A stretch of 64,000 nt of DNA from Novosphingobium aureum (GTDB taxonomy: Bacteria > Pseudomonadota > Alphaproteobacteria > Sphingomonadales > Sphingomonadaceae). The position numbers and the translations under genes were made by a program. The notes beneath the pieces are model-generated. The model searched no databases, had not been told where the DNA came from, and saw only the letters and a list, made by a program, of their open reading frames with translations. Shown here in pieces: positions 52,185 through 60,478 of the stretch (the first letter of the stretch is position 1; each line of letters starts with the position of its first letter). The stretch covers positions 1,550,001-1,614,000 of the forward strand of contig NZ_JADZGI010000001.1 of NCBI RefSeq assembly GCF_015865035.1, written 5' to 3'.

Positions 52185-54002
52185 ATGACAGACCTTTCCC
52201 TGATCCGAAATTTCTCGATCATTGCCCACATCGACCATGGCAAGTCGACGCTGGCCGACCGCCTGATCCAGTACACCGGGGGCCTCACCGAGCGCGAGAT
52301 GTCCGCGCAGGTCCTCGATAACATGGATATCGAGAAGGAACGCGGGATCACCATCAAGGCGCAGACCGTGCGCCTTGCCTACACCGCCAAGGACGGCAAG
52401 ACCTATGAGCTCAACCTCATGGACACGCCGGGCCACGTCGACTTCGCCTACGAGGTGAGTCGCAGTCTCGCGGCATGCGAGGGTGCGCTGCTGGTGGTCG
52501 ATGCCGCGCAGGGCGTCGAGGCGCAGACGCTCGCCAACGTCTACCAGTCGATCGAGCACGACCATGAGATCGTGCCCGTCATCAACAAGATCGACCTGCC
52601 CGCCGCCGAGCCCGAGAAGGTCAAGGCCGAGATCGAGGACATCATCGGCATCGATGCCTCCGAAGCCGTGCTCGCCAGCGCCAAGTCAGGCATCGGCATC
52701 GAGGAGACGCTGGAAGCCATCGTCACCAAGATTCCGGCGCCGACCGGCGAGCGCGATGCGCCCTTGAAGGCGATGCTGGTCGATTCCTGGTACGACCCGT
52801 ACCTGGGCGTCGTCATCCTCGTGCGCGTGATGGACGGGGTCATCAAGAAGGGCCTCAACGTCAAGTTCATGCAGGGCGGGACCGAGCACCTGATCGACCG
52901 CGTGGGCTGCATGACGCCCAAGCGCGTCGACCTGCCCGAACTCGGCCCGGGCGAGATCGGCTTCATCACCGCGCAGATCAAGGAAGTCGAGCAGGCCAAG
53001 GTCGGTGACACCATCACCACCGTGAAGAACGGCTCGACCACGCCGCTCGCCGGCTACAAGGAAGTCCAGCCGGTCGTCTTCTGCGGCCTGTTCCCGGTCG
53101 ATGCCGCCGACTTCGAGAAGCTGCGCGATTCGATCGGCAAGCTGCGCCTGAACGACGCCTCGTTCTCCTACGAGATGGAAACCAGCGCCGCGCTCGGCTT
53201 CGGTTTCCGCTGCGGCTTTCTGGGCCTGCTGCACCTCGAGATCATTCAGGAGCGCCTCAGCCGCGAATACGATCTCGACCTCATCACCACCGCGCCCTCG
53301 GTGGTCTATCGCATCCAGCTCTCGCACTCGAAGAACGAGGATGCCAAGACCATCGAGCTGCACAACCCGGCCGACTATCCCGATCCCAACCGGATCGAGA
53401 TGATCGAGGAGCCGTGGATCAAGGCGACGATCTACACCCCCGACGAATACCTCGGCGCGATCCTCAAGCTGTGCCAGGACCGCCGCGGCATCCAGACCGA
53501 CCTGACTTATGTCGGCGGGCGCGCGCAGGTCTCCTACGAGCTGCCGCTCAACGAAGTGGTGTTCGACTTCTACGACCGCCTCAAGTCGATCAGCCGCGGC
53601 TACGCGAGCTTCGACTACGAGCAGATCGGCCTGCGCGAGGGCGACCTCGTCAAGATGAACATCCTCGTCAATGCCGAGCCCGTCGATGCGCTTTCGCTCA
53701 TCGTCCACCGCTCGGTCGCCGAGGAGCGCGGGCGCGGCATGTGCGAGCGTCTGAAGGAGCTCATCCCCCGCCACCTCTTCAAGATCCCGGTCCAGGCCGC
53801 GATCGGCGGCAAGGTGATTGCGCGCGAGACCATCGCCGCGATGCGCAAGGACGTGACCGCAAAGTGCTACGGCGGCGACATCTCCCGCAAGAAGAAGCTT
53901 CTGGAAAAGCAGAAGAAGGGCAAGGCCCGCATGCGCGAGTACGGCAACGTCTCGATCCCGCAGGAAGCCTTCATCGCCGCGCTCAGGATGGGCGAGGAAT
54001 AG
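52185..54002 (+). CDS. lepA: Elongation factor 4 (LepA)
   Basis: 605 residues. GTPase motifs: AHIDHGKST (G1), ERGITIKAQ (G2 region), DTPGHVDF (G3), NKIDLP (G4). The LepA-specific C-terminal domain ends in KCYGGDISRKKKLLEKQKKGK and ARMREYGNVSIPQEAF, which distinguishes it from EF-G. Cytosolic or membrane-associated translational GTPase active under ionic stress. The ATG at 52185 matches the family start. Confidence 0.97.
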   Translation: MTDLSLIRNFSIIAHIDHGKSTLADRLIQYTGGLTEREMSAQVLDNMDIEKERGITIKAQTVRLAYTAKDGKTYELNLMDTPGHVDFAYEVSRSLAACEGALLVVDAAQGVEAQTLANVYQSIEHDHEIVPVINKIDLPAAEPEKVKAEIEDIIGIDASEAVLASAKSGIGIEETLEAIVTKIPAPTGERDAPLKAMLVDSWYDPYLGVVILVRVMDGVIKKGLNVKFMQGGTEHLIDRVGCMTPKRVDLPELGPGEIGFITAQIKEVEQAKVGDTITTVKNGSTTPLAGYKEVQPVVFCGLFPVDAADFEKLRDSIGKLRLNDASFSYEMETSAALGFGFRCGFLGLLHLEIIQERLSREYDLDLITTAPSVVYRIQLSHSKNEDAKTIELHNPADYPDPNRIEMIEEPWIKATIYTPDEYLGAILKLCQDRRGIQTDLTYVGGRAQVSYELPLNEVVFDFYDRLKSISRGYASFDYEQIGLREGDLVKMNILVNAEPVDALSLIVHRSVAEERGRGMCERLKELIPRHLFKIPVQAAIGGKVIARETIAAMRKDVTAKCYGGDISRKKKLLEKQKKGKARMREYGNVSIPQEAFIAALRMGEE

Positions 54003-54009
54003 GCGCGCG

Positions 54010-54036
54010 GGCCCCGCAGCATGACGGCGCGGGGCC
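54010..54036 (+). terminator. Hairpin after lepA
   Basis: GGCCCCGC (54010-54017) and GCGGGGCC (54029-54036), 8-bp stem with an 11-base loop, 8 bp past the stop. No T tract. Confidence 0.45.
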
Positions 54037-54107
54037 TGCCGCTCGGGTCAATGTATGGGCGAGGGCGCAAGCTTTGCCCCGACGCTCGGGCGATGCCTTG
54101 AAGGGCG

Positions 54108-54127
54108 AGCGTGATCCAGATCACGCT
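54108..54127. promoter_or_regulatory. CRP/FNR-family type operator
   Basis: AGCGTGATC CA GATCACGCT is a perfect 20-bp palindrome (9-bp arms). It contains GTGA-N6-TCAC, the CRP-like pattern, and TGAT-N4-ATCA, the FNR/FixK-like core. It lies about 230 bp before the preferred start of the HTH gene and about 105 bp after lepA. Confidence 0.55.
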
Positions 54128-54339
54128 GCAAACGTTTGCTGGCGCGGATTCTTCCCGCACTTGTAGCATTTGCGATGGGTTGCCAGGCAGTCCTGTTGAC
54201 TTACGAGCCTGCTTGTTATCACTTGTTCCGCGATGGAAATGCGCGGAGGGGGTCCGCCATTCCGACGGACTTTGCGCGCACGGTCAATCCGGCGGCAGGG
54301 CTCGACGAGCATGATGGACGGGGGCTGACGATCAGGGTC

Positions 54340-55125
54340 GTGGCACTGAGCGAAGACTTGCAACTTGAGGGCGTGTTCCAGAGGCTGACGCGCAAGCAGC
54401 ACGAAGTAATGGGCTATGTGTCCGCGCATTTCACCAGCAAGCAGATCGCCTTCGAGCTGGGCATCTCGGTCAGTGCGGTCAATCAGCGGATCGAAGCGGT
54501 GCGCACTCGCGCCGGCTCGCCCTCTCGTGCGGAACTGGCACGCGCCTACCGCGAGTTCCAGGAAGGGGAGGACAACGCGTCCGCACCAGCAAGCATGCCC
54601 GGGCCGGTCAAGGGCATCGCAGGCCGGGAAGCCGACATTGCGCCAACGGGGATTGATGCGGGCAAGGCCACGCGTACGAGCGTTGACACCCGCGTTTCCA
54701 GCGCGCGTCAAGAGCCGGACATGCGCGAGGTCGCTACGATTTGGAACACCGCTGACGAAGGCACCCGCCGGGTTCGGTCCGTGCACTTCGCTTGCCAGTT
54801 CCACTGCATTGATCCTGAGGCGGCAGTCTCGGTCTTCGCACAGGTTCCGACCCTGTCCGGCGCACCGTTCGCAGGCAGCCTGCCCTGTGTCGTAGGCCAT
54901 GATCCGCTCGCAGGCTTCTCGCTGCGCTGCCCGCCCGAACGAGAAAGCCGCAGGCCGCGCCTGCAACAGGCCCTGGCGAAGTTCGCTGGTAGCTCGCGCT
55001 CGCGCAGCAGGGCGCTTCTGGCTGTCATGCGCGACAACATGGCCTATGCCGCCTTCGGCAGCAGCCTGGTCATCATCGCCATGCTGGGAGCCGAGGCGAT
55101 CAGCTACGCCGCTCACTTGGGGTGA
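54340..55125 (+). CDS. LuxR-type HTH protein with C-terminal membrane anchor
   Basis: 261 residues from a GTG at 54340 (ALSEDLQLEGVFQRLT); starts at 54175 (ATG) or 54136 (TTG) are possible in the same frame. The LuxR-like HTH is at the N terminus: LTRKQHEVMGYVSAHFTSKQIAFELGISVSAVNQRIEAVRTR. After an extended linker the protein ends with one hydrophobic segment (AAFGSSLVIIAMLGAEAISYAA). DNA-binding head plus membrane tail is a layout seen repeatedly in sphingomonad regulators. Target genes unknown. A CRP/FNR-like palindrome lies upstream. Confidence 0.72.
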   Translation: MALSEDLQLEGVFQRLTRKQHEVMGYVSAHFTSKQIAFELGISVSAVNQRIEAVRTRAGSPSRAELARAYREFQEGEDNASAPASMPGPVKGIAGREADIAPTGIDAGKATRTSVDTRVSSARQEPDMREVATIWNTADEGTRRVRSVHFACQFHCIDPEAAVSVFAQVPTLSGAPFAGSLPCVVGHDPLAGFSLRCPPERESRRPRLQQALAKFAGSSRSRSRALLAVMRDNMAYAAFGSSLVIIAMLGAEAISYAAHLG

Positions 55126-55241
55126 GTTCGCGCCGGGCCGGCCCTGCTTCGCAGCACGGCAAGGCGCCATGACACTATCCAGTGCGGCTCATAGAAAATA
55201 CGCGGATAGTCCGGAAATGGTACGCATCGGCCTGCGAGATG

Positions 55242-55280
55242 CAATTTGCGTGTTCGAGGCGGCGCCTCTTGCGCAAATTG
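55242..55280. repeat. Nested dyad symmetry upstream of pgm
   Basis: Outer arms CAATTTGCG (55242-55250) and CGCAAATTG (55272-55280) are perfect; inner arms GAGGCG (55256-55261) and CGCCTC (55263-55268) are perfect. It could be an operator or an RNA hairpin. No T tract follows, which argues against a terminator. Confidence 0.75.
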
Positions 55281-55293
55281 GGACAAGTCGTGC

Positions 55294-55322
55294 TTGACGG
55301 GGACGCAAAGTCTTCGAAATTA
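55294..55322 (+). promoter_or_regulatory. Possible pgm promoter
   Basis: TTGACG at 55294-55299 and AAATTA at 55317-55322, 17 bp apart. The -35 is good, the -10 poor. Confidence 0.3.
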
Positions 55323-55427
55323 CATGTGGCATTGCAACAAGATCATGCAACGCGAAGGCTGCTTCGTCGTTGTTGCGCCACGTTTCGAATTCTCTGTCCC
55401 GAACTCCCCCCAAGCCGGAGGCCTCAC

Positions 55428-57062
55428 TTGCCCGATATCATCACCGTCGCGACCCAGCCCATCGCGGGCCAGAAGCCCGGCACCTCCGGTCTGCGCAAGA
55501 AGGTCAAGGTCTTCCAGCAGCCGAACTTCGCCGAGAACTTCATCCAGTCGGTGTTCGACGTGGTCGAGCGCGACGAGGGCGCCACTCTGGTGATCGGCGG
55601 CGATGGCCGCTTCCACAACCGCACGGTGATCCAGCAGGCGATCCGCATGGCCGCGGCCAACGGCTATGCGCGCGTTCTGGTCGGGCAGGGCGGCATCCTC
55701 TCGACCCCGGCGGCGAGCAACGTGATCCGCAAGTACGGCGCGAGCGGCGGGCTGGTTCTCTCCGCCAGCCACAACCCCGGCGGGCCGGACGAGGACTTCG
55801 GCATCAAGTACAACATCGCCAATGGCGGCCCCGCGCCCGAGGGCGTGACTGGCGCGATTTACGAGCGCACGCTGACGATCGATCGCTGGCTGAGCGTCGA
55901 TGCGCCCGACATCGATCTCGATGCCATCGGCACCGTCAGCGTCGCAGGGATGAGCGTCGAGGTGATCGATTCGGTTGCCGACTATGCCGATCTCATGGAG
56001 ACGCTGTTCGACTTCGATGCGATCCGCAAGGCGGTCGCCTCGGGCTTGACCATGCGTTTCGATGCGATGAGCGCGGTGACCGGGCCCTATGCCCGCGAGA
56101 TCCTTGAGGGCCGGCTGGGCTTTCCCGCGGGCACCGTCGTCAACGGCACCCCGCTCGAGGATTTCGGCGGCCACCATCCCGATCCCAACCTGATCCACGC
56201 GCGCGAACTCTACGAGCTGATGATGGGCTCGGATGCGCCCGACATCGGCGCGGCCTCGGACGGCGACGGCGACCGTAACCTCATCATCGGGCGCGGGCGT
56301 TTCATCACGCCCTCGGACTCGCTGGCGATGCTTGCCGCCAACATCGAATGCGCGCCCGCCTACAAGGGACGCCTCGCCGGGATCGCGCGCTCGATGCCGA
56401 CCAGTGCGGCGGCCGACCGCGTCGCCGAGGCGCTGGGCGTCGGCTGCTTCGAGACCCCAACCGGCTGGAAGTTCTTCGGCAACCTGCTCGATGCGGGCAA
56501 GGTCACGATCTGCGGCGAGGAGAGCGCGGGCACGGGCTCGGACCACGTGCGTGAGAAGGACGGCCTTTGGGCGGTCCTGCTGTGGCTCAACATTCTTGCC
56601 GTGCGCGGCATCTCGGTCGACGAGCTGGCGCGCATGCACTGGGCGCGCTTCGGTCGCAACTACTACGCGCGCCACGACTACGAGGGCATCGAGAACGCGG
56701 GCGCCGACGCGCTGATGGACGGGCTCAAGGCCGCGCTCGCAACGCTGCCGGGGCAAAGCTTCGGCGCGCTCACCGTCGCGGTTGCCGACAGCTTCTCCTA
56801 CACCGATCCGGTCGATGGCTCGGTCAGCGAGAACCAGGGCATCCGCATCCTGTTCGAAGGCGGCAGCCGCGTCGTGTTCCGCCTCTCGGGCACCGGCACC
56901 CAGGGGGCGACCTTGCGCGTCTATCTGGAAAACTACGTCGGCACCGATGGCGATCTCGATGCCGAGACCGGTGCGATGCTGGCCGACCAGATCGCGGCGG
57001 CAGAGGCCATCGCGGGCATTACCAGGAACACCGGACGCACCGCTCCCGACGTGATCACCTGA
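55428..57062 (+). CDS. pgm: Alpha-D-glucose phosphate-specific phosphoglucomutase
   Basis: 544 residues from a TTG at 55428, preceded by GGAGG. GQKPGTSGLRKKVKVF opens the protein; the phosphoserine loop is SASHNPGGPDEDFGIKYN; the metal loop is DGDGDRN; the sugar-binding loop contains GEESAGTGSDHVREKDG; and the phosphate-binding loop is RLSGTGTQGATLRVY. It interconverts glucose 1- and 6-phosphate, linking glycogen/maltodextrin use, exopolysaccharide sugar nucleotides and glycolysis. Convergent with malQ. Confidence 0.96.
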   Translation: MPDIITVATQPIAGQKPGTSGLRKKVKVFQQPNFAENFIQSVFDVVERDEGATLVIGGDGRFHNRTVIQQAIRMAAANGYARVLVGQGGILSTPAASNVIRKYGASGGLVLSASHNPGGPDEDFGIKYNIANGGPAPEGVTGAIYERTLTIDRWLSVDAPDIDLDAIGTVSVAGMSVEVIDSVADYADLMETLFDFDAIRKAVASGLTMRFDAMSAVTGPYAREILEGRLGFPAGTVVNGTPLEDFGGHHPDPNLIHARELYELMMGSDAPDIGAASDGDGDRNLIIGRGRFITPSDSLAMLAANIECAPAYKGRLAGIARSMPTSAAADRVAEALGVGCFETPTGWKFFGNLLDAGKVTICGEESAGTGSDHVREKDGLWAVLLWLNILAVRGISVDELARMHWARFGRNYYARHDYEGIENAGADALMDGLKAALATLPGQSFGALTVAVADSFSYTDPVDGSVSENQGIRILFEGGSRVVFRLSGTGTQGATLRVYLENYVGTDGDLDAETGAMLADQIAAAEAIAGITRNTGRTAPDVIT

Positions 57063-57064
57063 CC

Positions 57065-57084
57065 GAACCGGGGGCGCCCGGTTC
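57065..57084. terminator. Hairpin between convergent pgm and malQ
   Basis: GAACCGGG (57065-57072) and CCCGGTTC (57077-57084), 8-bp perfect stem, four-base loop, within the 33-bp gap between stops. Confidence 0.55.
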
Positions 57085-57095
57085 CGGCGCTTCCC

Positions 57096-59120
57096 CTAGT
57101 TCTTGCGGGCCTTGTCCAGCGCCGCGATGCGCGCCTGCGTCGTGGGCTCGTCCAGCAATGCCGCGAGCGGCGCGTCGAGCCGTCTGCGCCAGTTGGGGTG
57201 CTCGTCGGTGGTGCCGGGAAGGTTGGGCTGCTCGCGCTCGCCGAGCAAGTCCTCGAGTGGCACGATCGCGAGGCGCGAGGGCGTCTTCCCGACATGGTCC
57301 AGCGCGGCTTCGAGCACGGGGGCGGTCTCTTCGGGATCGGGGCGCGTGCTGCGGTCGTGCGTGAGGCAGGCCCAGAGCAGCCCGCGATCCCAATTGCGGC
57401 GAAGGTCCGCCTCCTTGCGCGTTGTGCCCTGGGGGAGGCGCGCGAGGTCCTGTGCCCAGTCGAGATCGCGCCCGCTCCACCAGCCCGCCAGCGTCGGGGT
57501 ATCGTGCGTGCCGGTCATCGCGACCGAGGCTGCCGGATAGTCCGCCGCGCCGATGAAGCCTTCGTCCTCGGCCCGCTCGAACCACAGCACGCGCATGTCG
57601 AGCAGCGCGCGCTGTTCGAGCGCGGGCAGGAAGTCGGGCGGCGCGGTGCCCAGGTTCTCGGCGATGAGCAGCGCGCCCGCGCGGTGGGCCTCGAGCACCG
57701 CGAGGCGCAGCATCTCGGCGAAGGGGTAGGTGAGATAGGCGCCCTCGCTGGAGGGTGCGCCCTCGGGGATCACCCATAGCCGCGCCATGCCGAAGGCGTG
57801 GTCGATACGCAGCGCGCCGCAGGTCTCCAGCGCCGAGCGCAGGGTCGCGATCCAGGGCGCATAGCCCTTGGCTGCAAGCCCGCGCGGCGAGAAGGTCGAG
57901 AGCATCCAGTTCTGCCCCTGCGGCCCGAGCGGATCGGGCGGGGCGCCGATGGTCAGGCCCTCGAGCATCGCACCGGGCATCGACCAGGCATCGCTGCCGC
58001 CCGGATGCACGCCCACCGCGAGATCGCCGACCAGCCCGACCGCCATGCCTGCCGCATGCGCGCACTGCTGCACCGCGCGCAGGCTTTCGCGCGCGAGCCA
58101 CTGGACGAACATGGCAAAGCCGATCTCGCGCGGATGCTCGCGCGCGAAGCGGCGGGCGGCCTTGCCCTCGGGATCGTGGTACTTTTCGGGCCAGTGCCGC
58201 CAGCCGCGCTTGCCACCTGTCTTGCCCTTGGCGTGCAGGTGCAGGTCGAGCGCATCGAACAGCGCCTGGCGTTCGAGCGCCTCGCGCGCGTCCTCATCGA
58301 GTGCGGCGATATCGCGCGCCACGCGCTCTTGGGTCGCAGCGTCGAGCCCTTCGTAGAGCGCGCGCAGCGCCGCGAGACGGCGGGGCAGGGCGCTCTCCCA
58401 GTCGATCAGCGCGCCGGAAGCGAGGGGCGGCAGGTCGAGCTCGGGCAGGCCGACGAGTTCGGGCGCGGCGAATGCGGTGTTGAGAAACAGGCGGCTCGAC
58501 GGCGAATAGGGGCTGTAGTCGCGCCCCTCGCCCGCGAAGAGCGCGTGGACGGGGTTGATCGCGAGCATATCGGCGCCGCTCTTAGCGAAGAGGTCCACCG
58601 CCTGTGCCAGCTCTTCAAAGGTGCCGTATGCGTCGTTGCAGGCGGGGCTTGCGCCGCGCAGCGCGGGGATCTGCACCGCCGGGCCCCAGAGCCGCTCGCC
58701 CCGGCGCTCTGGCGGGAGGATGTCGTCGGGCGTGGGGCATCGGCGCGGGGCGACGGCGAGGGTGAGCGTGTGGCCTGCGATCTCCAGCCGGTGATAGCCC
58801 GGCACCTGCACCGGCGGGAGCGACCAGCCCGAGCCGGGCACGCGCGTGCCGTCCTCGAGCGTGACGTGCGCGGGCCACAGGCTCGCGGGCAGCGGGGTCG
58901 CCGCGCCCACTTCGGTGACGAGCATGGCGGGCACCGCCTCGGCCTCGGCCTCGATCCGCTCGAGGCTCTGCTCGATCGCGGCAGGCTCGTGCGCAGGATA
59001 GCCGAGCGCTGCCGCGATGCGCTCGAGCGAGGCATCTGTGACGACGCGCTCGACCCCGTCGGCATCGCGCCATTCGCGTTCGATGCCGATGGCGCTGGCG
59101 AGCGCGTGCAGTGGCTTCAT
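57096..59120 (-). CDS. malQ: 4-alpha-glucanotransferase
   Basis: 674 residues. GH77 family: the N-terminal extension is of bacterial MalQ type, then LWGPAVQIPALRG, GADMLAINPVHALF, YSPYSPSSRLFLNT. The catalytic nucleophile Asp is in ALRIDHAFGM, the acid/base Glu in LLIAENLGTAP, and the stabilising Asp in TGTHDTPTLAGWW. It transfers maltodextrin segments between glucans in the cytosol. Together with the facing pgm gene it suggests glycogen or maltodextrin turnover, although no glycogen synthase or phosphorylase gene is in the window. Confidence 0.95.
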   Translation of the reverse strand: MKPLHALASAIGIEREWRDADGVERVVTDASLERIAAALGYPAHEPAAIEQSLERIEAEAEAVPAMLVTEVGAATPLPASLWPAHVTLEDGTRVPGSGWSLPPVQVPGYHRLEIAGHTLTLAVAPRRCPTPDDILPPERRGERLWGPAVQIPALRGASPACNDAYGTFEELAQAVDLFAKSGADMLAINPVHALFAGEGRDYSPYSPSSRLFLNTAFAAPELVGLPELDLPPLASGALIDWESALPRRLAALRALYEGLDAATQERVARDIAALDEDAREALERQALFDALDLHLHAKGKTGGKRGWRHWPEKYHDPEGKAARRFAREHPREIGFAMFVQWLARESLRAVQQCAHAAGMAVGLVGDLAVGVHPGGSDAWSMPGAMLEGLTIGAPPDPLGPQGQNWMLSTFSPRGLAAKGYAPWIATLRSALETCGALRIDHAFGMARLWVIPEGAPSSEGAYLTYPFAEMLRLAVLEAHRAGALLIAENLGTAPPDFLPALEQRALLDMRVLWFERAEDEGFIGAADYPAASVAMTGTHDTPTLAGWWSGRDLDWAQDLARLPQGTTRKEADLRRNWDRGLLWACLTHDRSTRPDPEETAPVLEAALDHVGKTPSRLAIVPLEDLLGEREQPNLPGTTDEHPNWRRRLDAPLAALLDEPTTQARIAALDKARKN

Positions 59121-59449
59121 CGTGGCTCCGGAACCGGACTGCGCGCCTGCGGGATGCAGCGCGCGAACGGCACGAGGCTAACCCGCACGGCGCGGGGCGG
59201 CAATCACGAATGCAGGTGCGAAAACGGGCGCGAATACAGTCTGGGGAGCGATGACCGTACGCAGGGAGAAAGGGCTATTCTCAACAGGCGATAGCCAGCT
59301 TCTCGACAGTATCTCCACCCGTTCTCCACAGGCTTGCACACAGCGTTTCAACAAGGCTCTGCACGGCCTTTCCACAAGGTTTGCGACAGGTTCTGCGCAG
59401 GTTTTGCACAGGCTTGCGTACAGGGCTCGCGCAGGCCTAGGAGCGCTCC
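59121..59449. other. Intergenic region between malQ and the NAT gene
   Basis: About 329 bp between divergent genes. The malQ-proximal half shows nothing definite apart from GGCTAT (59273-59278) / ATAGCC (59291-59296). The half next to the NAT gene is filled by a repeat array (see separate entry), which ends at the ribosome binding site AGGAG (59439-59443). Confidence 0.6.
59275..59435 (+). repeat. Array of about 13 degenerate 10-13 bp direct repeats, DnaA-box-like
   Basis: Successive units end in ACAGG, GCAGG or a close variant: TTCTCAACAGG, TTCTCGACAGT, TTCTCCACAGG (59322-59332), CTTGCACACAG, TTTCAACAAGG, CTTTCCACAAGG (59368-59379), TTTGCGACAGG (59380-59390), TTCTGCGCAGG (59391-59401), TTTTGCACAGG (59402-59412), CTTGCGTACAGG, GCTCGCGCAGG (59425-59435). 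TTTTGCACA fits the relaxed DnaA box TTWTNCACA exactly; TTCTCCACA and CTTTCCACA miss by one. Period is near one helical turn. The array runs up to the ribosome binding site of the NAT gene. Confidence 0.65.
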
Positions 59450-60295
59450 ATGGACCTTTCCGCCTACCTTGCCCGCATCGGCCTCGCCGCCGCTCCGCCC
59501 GCCAGCGCGCAGGGGCTTGCCGCGCTGCAATCCGCGCATCGCCGCAGCATCGGCTTCGAGAACCTCGACGTGCTGCTTGGCCGGGCGATCCGCATCGATG
59601 GCGAGGCGGTCTTCGACAAGCTCGTGCGGCGAGGGCGGGGTGGGTACTGCTTCGAGCAGAACCGGCTCTTCGCCGATGCGCTTCACGTGCTCGGCTTCGC
59701 GGTGCGCCCGCTGCTGGCCCGCGTGCGGCTGGGGCAGGCCTGGGAGGCGCCGGTCCCGCGCAGCCACGTGCTGCTGCTGGTCGAGATTGCGGGCGAGGCG
59801 TGGATCGTCGATGCCGGGTTTGGCGGAGCCTTGACCCCGCCGCTCTGCTTGCGCGACGGTGCCTCCGCCCTGACCCCTGACGGCGCGCGCCACCGCCTGC
59901 GCCACATCGGCGCGCCCGGCTCGCTCATCGGCGAATGGCTGCTCGAACGCGCTGGCCCGCCCGAGGCCACCGACGGGCGCGCAGGCGACGCCACGGGCTG
60001 GGTGGCGCAATATGGCTTCGACCTCGCGCAGGTCTGCGCGGACGATCTCGAGCAGGTCAACCACTGGACCTCGACCCGCGCGGGCACGCGCTTCCTCACC
60101 ACGCAGGTCGCCAGCATCGTCCTCGACACCGGCTTCGCCGCCCTGACCGACACGCGCCTGACGCTCTACCGCGAGGGACGCACCGAGCGCCGCGAGATCG
60201 AGGGCGCACAGGACCTGCGCGAAACGCTCGCGGGCACGTTCCGGATCGACCTGCCCGAAGCCGACCTCGCAAGGCTGCCGGTGTTTGTGGGGTAG
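59450..60295 (+). CDS. nat: Arylamine N-acetyltransferase
   Basis: 281 residues, family length. The NAT catalytic triad is Cys67 in RGRGGYCFEQN, His106 in PRSHVLLLVE and Asp121 in IVDAGFGG. ENLDVLLGR near residue 37 is a further family motif. Transfers acetyl groups from acetyl-CoA to arylamines or hydrazines; the natural substrate in soil bacteria is often unknown. The ATG has AGGAG seven bases upstream and lies directly after the repeat array. Confidence 0.94.
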   Translation: MDLSAYLARIGLAAAPPASAQGLAALQSAHRRSIGFENLDVLLGRAIRIDGEAVFDKLVRRGRGGYCFEQNRLFADALHVLGFAVRPLLARVRLGQAWEAPVPRSHVLLLVEIAGEAWIVDAGFGGALTPPLCLRDGASALTPDGARHRLRHIGAPGSLIGEWLLERAGPPEATDGRAGDATGWVAQYGFDLAQVCADDLEQVNHWTSTRAGTRFLTTQVASIVLDTGFAALTDTRLTLYREGRTERREIEGAQDLRETLAGTFRIDLPEADLARLPVFVG

Positions 60296-60478
60296 CGGGG
60301 CGGGGGGCGTTGCGAGGGCGTTATGGCGTTGTCTGGCAGGCTTGGCGGAATGACGGGCAGGGGCCGGTTGCGGAAGGTCTGGTTCGGAGCAAAGGCATGA
60401 GAGAGTCGTCGTTCACAGTGCATTGCTTGCAAACTATGCTCGGCCATTTCTACTCGCCCGATGGCTATTTTGAGCTCA

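Larger units (their letters stand above)
54003..54339. other. Intergenic region lepA to HTH gene
   Basis: About 337 bp if the HTH gene starts at 54340. It holds the lepA hairpin and a CRP/FNR-like palindrome (54108-54127). The frame of the HTH gene is open through 54136-54339, so part of this could be coding. Confidence 0.5.
55126..55427. other. Intergenic region upstream of pgm
   Basis: About 302 bp. It contains a 39-bp nested dyad (55242-55280), a TTGACG hexamer (55294-55299) that could be a -35, and an inverted pair TTGCA-N9-TGCAA near 55333-55351. The ribosome binding site CGGAGG precedes the TTG start of pgm. Confidence 0.6.
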
